From: Clostridium paridis
Lineage (GTDB): Bacteria; Bacillota; Clostridia; Clostridiales; Clostridiaceae
Direction: 5' to 3'
DNA: 64,000 bases
Assembly: GCF_016765615.1 (NCBI RefSeq)
Contig: NZ_JAESWA010000023.1
Location: forward strand, 124,001-188,000
The notes beneath the pieces were generated by a model. The model saw only the letters and a list, made by a program, of their open reading frames with translations, searched no databases and had not been told where the DNA came from. This document shows, in pieces, positions 62,173 through 64,000 of this stretch; positions within the stretch are counted from its first letter, which is position 1, and each line of letters starts with the position of its first letter. The position numbers were made by a program, and so were the translations under genes.

Positions 62173-63243
62173 ATGAAAAGCGTTATAGATAAAATACTTG
62201 TTTATAAAAACTATTCAATAAGAAGAACTTTAGAAGTTTTAGATTCTGGAGCCAAGGGAATAGTATTGTTGGTAGATGATGATAAAAAATTATTAGGGAC
62301 CATAACTGATGGTGACATTAGACGTGCTATTTTAAAAGGAATATCTTTAGAAGATTCCATTGAAAAAGTTACTCATTTTAACCCTGTTAGCGTAAATCAC
62401 TCTATGACGAAGGACGAAATAAAGGACATTTTTATTAAAAAAGCAGTAAAAGATATTCCTATTGTAGATGAAAATAATATAGTTATTGATTTAATAACTA
62501 TAAATGATATATTACTACCTAATGGTAAAGAAAACTTAGTTATTATAATGGCAGGAGGATTAGGTACAAGACTTAAAGATTTAACAAGGGAAATACCTAA
62601 GCCAATGTTAAAGGTCGGAAGTGATCCATTACTTGAACATATAATTAATAATTTTAAAAAATATGGATTTAATAAATTTTTGTTCTCAGTTAATTATAAA
62701 GCTGAGATAATTGAAAATTACTTTCAAAATGGTATAGCCTATGGTGTAAAAATCAATTACATAAAAGAAAAGAAAAGACTAGGTACAGCTGGTGGTATTA
62801 AATTAGGAACAGATTATATTGATAAAGATTTTTTTGTTATCAATGGAGATATTTTTACAAATGTTAATGTTGAGGCAATGATGAATTATCATAAAGAAAA
62901 TAATTTTGGAATAACAGTTGGTGTAAGAAAGTACTTTTATGAAATTCCTTATGGGGTTATTGAAGTTGAAAATAAAAATATAAAAGAACTTAAAGAAAAA
63001 CCGACAATAGATTATCTAATAAATGGAGGTGTATACTGTTTAAGTCCTTCTATGACAGAATTTATTCCAGAAGATACATATTATGAAATAACAGATTTGA
63101 TAAATTTATGTATAGAAAAAGGAATACCAGTTGGATATTATGAGATAACTGATTATTGGATGGATATAGGTAAACTAGAAGATTATCAGAAAGTTAATGA
63201 AGATATATATAAATTAGTTGCTTTAGATAGAGAAGGGGATTAG
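62173..63243 (+). CDS. CBS-domain sugar nucleotidyltransferase (PtmE-like)
   Basis: 356 residues. Two CBS domains come first (about 1-115, TITDGDIRRAILKG), then a nucleotidyltransferase domain with IIMAGGLGTRLKDLTREIPKPM and VINGDIFTNV. This two-part layout is that of PtmE, the glucosamine-1-phosphate guanylyltransferase of the Campylobacter legionaminic acid route. The nucleotide used here is not provable from sequence. Followed by a CMP-sugar synthetase after one base. Confidence 0.83.
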   Translation: MKSVIDKILVYKNYSIRRTLEVLDSGAKGIVLLVDDDKKLLGTITDGDIRRAILKGISLEDSIEKVTHFNPVSVNHSMTKDEIKDIFIKKAVKDIPIVDENNIVIDLITINDILLPNGKENLVIIMAGGLGTRLKDLTREIPKPMLKVGSDPLLEHIINNFKKYGFNKFLFSVNYKAEIIENYFQNGIAYGVKINYIKEKKRLGTAGGIKLGTDYIDKDFFVINGDIFTNVNVEAMMNYHKENNFGITVGVRKYFYEIPYGVIEVENKNIKELKEKPTIDYLINGGVYCLSPSMTEFIPEDTYYEITDLINLCIEKGIPVGYYEITDYWMDIGKLEDYQKVNEDIYKLVALDREGD

Positions 63244-63244
63244 A

Positions 63245-63955
63245 ATGATAGCAAATAAGTCTATTCTTGCGATTATACCCGCAAGAGGGGGGTCAAAAGG
63301 AATACCAAGAAAAAATATTAAGATGTTAGATAATAAACCACTTATAGCTTATACTATTGAAGAAGCAAAGAAAAGTAAATACATAGATAGAGTTATAGTG
63401 TCAACAGAAGACAATGAAATAGCTGAAATAGCTAAAAAATATGGTGCAGAGGTACCGTTTTTAAGGCCTGAAGAATTATCTAAAGATGATACTCCAGGTA
63501 TAGAGCCTATAATTCATTGCTTAGATTGGTTTGAAGAAAGTCAGAATTTTACCCCAGAATATATTATATGCCTTCAATGTACATCACCATTTAGAAAATC
63601 AGAGCATATTGATGAAGCTATTGAGAAGTTAATAAATAACGATGGGGATTCAATTGTTAGTATTTGTGAAAGTGAAATAAGTCCATTTTGGATGAAGAAG
63701 ATAGAAAATAATAAGATGGTTGATTTTTTAGAAAAATCTGAGTTTTATGCTAGAAGGCAAGATGTTCCTAAAGTATATCAATTAAATGGAGCAATTTATA
63801 TAACTAATACCAAGGTACTTAGAGAAATTAGAAATTGGTATACAGATAATACATTGCCATATATTATGAATAAAGAATCTTCACTTGATATCGATGATAT
63901 TTTAGATTTTAAATTTGCAGAAGTTTTAATAAAGGAGAAAAACAATGTTAGGTGA
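63245..63955 (+). CDS. CMP-nonulosonate cytidylyltransferase (NeuA/LegF/PtmB family)
   Basis: A 236-residue enzyme that activates a sialic-acid-like sugar with CTP. N-terminal LAIIPARGGSKGIPRKNIK is the family signature, followed by VSTEDNEIAEIAKKYGAEVPFLRP and LQCTSPFR. The linked PtmE-like and NeuB genes favour legionaminic acid over pseudaminic or neuraminic acid. The stop overlaps the start of the next gene by 11 bp. Confidence 0.88.
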   Translation: MIANKSILAIIPARGGSKGIPRKNIKMLDNKPLIAYTIEEAKKSKYIDRVIVSTEDNEIAEIAKKYGAEVPFLRPEELSKDDTPGIEPIIHCLDWFEESQNFTPEYIICLQCTSPFRKSEHIDEAIEKLINNDGDSIVSICESEISPFWMKKIENNKMVDFLEKSEFYARRQDVPKVYQLNGAIYITNTKVLREIRNWYTDNTLPYIMNKESSLDIDDILDFKFAEVLIKEKNNVR

Positions 63956-64000
63956 CAAAAGAGTTTTTATAATTGCAGAGGCTGGAGTAAATCATAATGG
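63945..64000 (+). CDS. NeuB/LegI-type nonulosonate synthase (3' truncated by window end)
   Basis: An ATG at 63945 (AAAGGAG upstream) opens a frame reading MLGDKRVFIIAEAGVNHNG to the window edge. The string IIAEAGVNHNG is the conserved N-terminus of N-acetylneuraminate/legionaminate synthases, which condense PEP with a hexose derivative. Coupled to the cytidylyltransferase by an 11-bp overlap. Confidence 0.85.
   Translation, partial: MLGDKRVFIIAEAGVNHN

Overview
The window is AT-rich with strong GGAGG-type ribosome-binding sites. Its gene families point to a motile member of Clostridium sensu stricto (low-GC Firmicutes): CheC/CheD/FliY chemotaxis, the FliW-CsrA-flagellin switch, lipoprotein ABC systems, T-box and purine/preQ1 riboswitches. 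This assignment is an inference from gene content; no rRNA or tRNA gene was seen. Nearly all genes are on the plus strand; the three minus-strand genes are an aspartate decarboxylase, a DEAD-box helicase and one unknown gene.

Layout. 1-8.4 kb: tail of an ABC importer, a membrane GGDEF-EAL protein with an ABC-type sensor domain, aspartate 4-decarboxylase (minus), a metallophosphoesterase and a DUF975 membrane protein. 8.8-15.2 kb: two complete polar amino-acid ABC importers (the second resembles cystine systems), separated by a small conserved protein and a DbpA-type helicase (minus). 15.3-16.6 kb: RNase Z and a DUF1232 protein. 16.6-23.5 kb: a Trp-specific T-box leader, then trpD-C-F-B-A and a fused trpE-G at the distal end of the operon. 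23.7-33.3 kb: an MFS-like transporter, a purine-riboswitch-controlled FAD dehydrogenase, exonuclease III, and a guanine-riboswitch-controlled nucleoside ABC importer. 33.5-38.9 kb: EamA transporter, two mini-genes, a preQ1-I riboswitch with queT, a TtcA-like PP-loop protein, DUF1292, a HAD phosphatase and a class IV aminotransferase.

39-64 kb is one motility block. fapA-cheW-cheD-cheB-cheR-cheA-cheC-cheY-cheW-fliM-fliY carries sensory signalling and the motor switch. A sigma-D-type promoter then starts flgM-flgN-flgK-flgL-fliW-csrA-flaG-(unknown)-fliS-fliD-fliT-like, the late filament assembly and homeostasis genes. Three flagellin genes follow, the last two being a tandem duplication that encodes identical proteins. 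Each flagellin has its own sigma-D-type promoter and a CsrA-type leader hairpin. The right end holds a Maf-type flagellin glycosyltransferase, an unknown helical protein and the start of a nonulosonic (probably legionaminic) acid pathway: CBS-nucleotidyltransferase, CMP-sugar synthetase and a truncated NeuB/LegI. Together these suggest glycosylated flagella whose subunit supply is balanced by FliW and CsrA.

The least explained material is in intergenic RNA. There is a three-copy family of 84-104 nt hairpin repeats with covarying stems, a 108-nt long-range hairpin after the nucleoside operon, and a 104-nt structured domain directly upstream of the preQ1 aptamer. The purine riboswitch before the FAD dehydrogenase has an extra base next to its specificity position.
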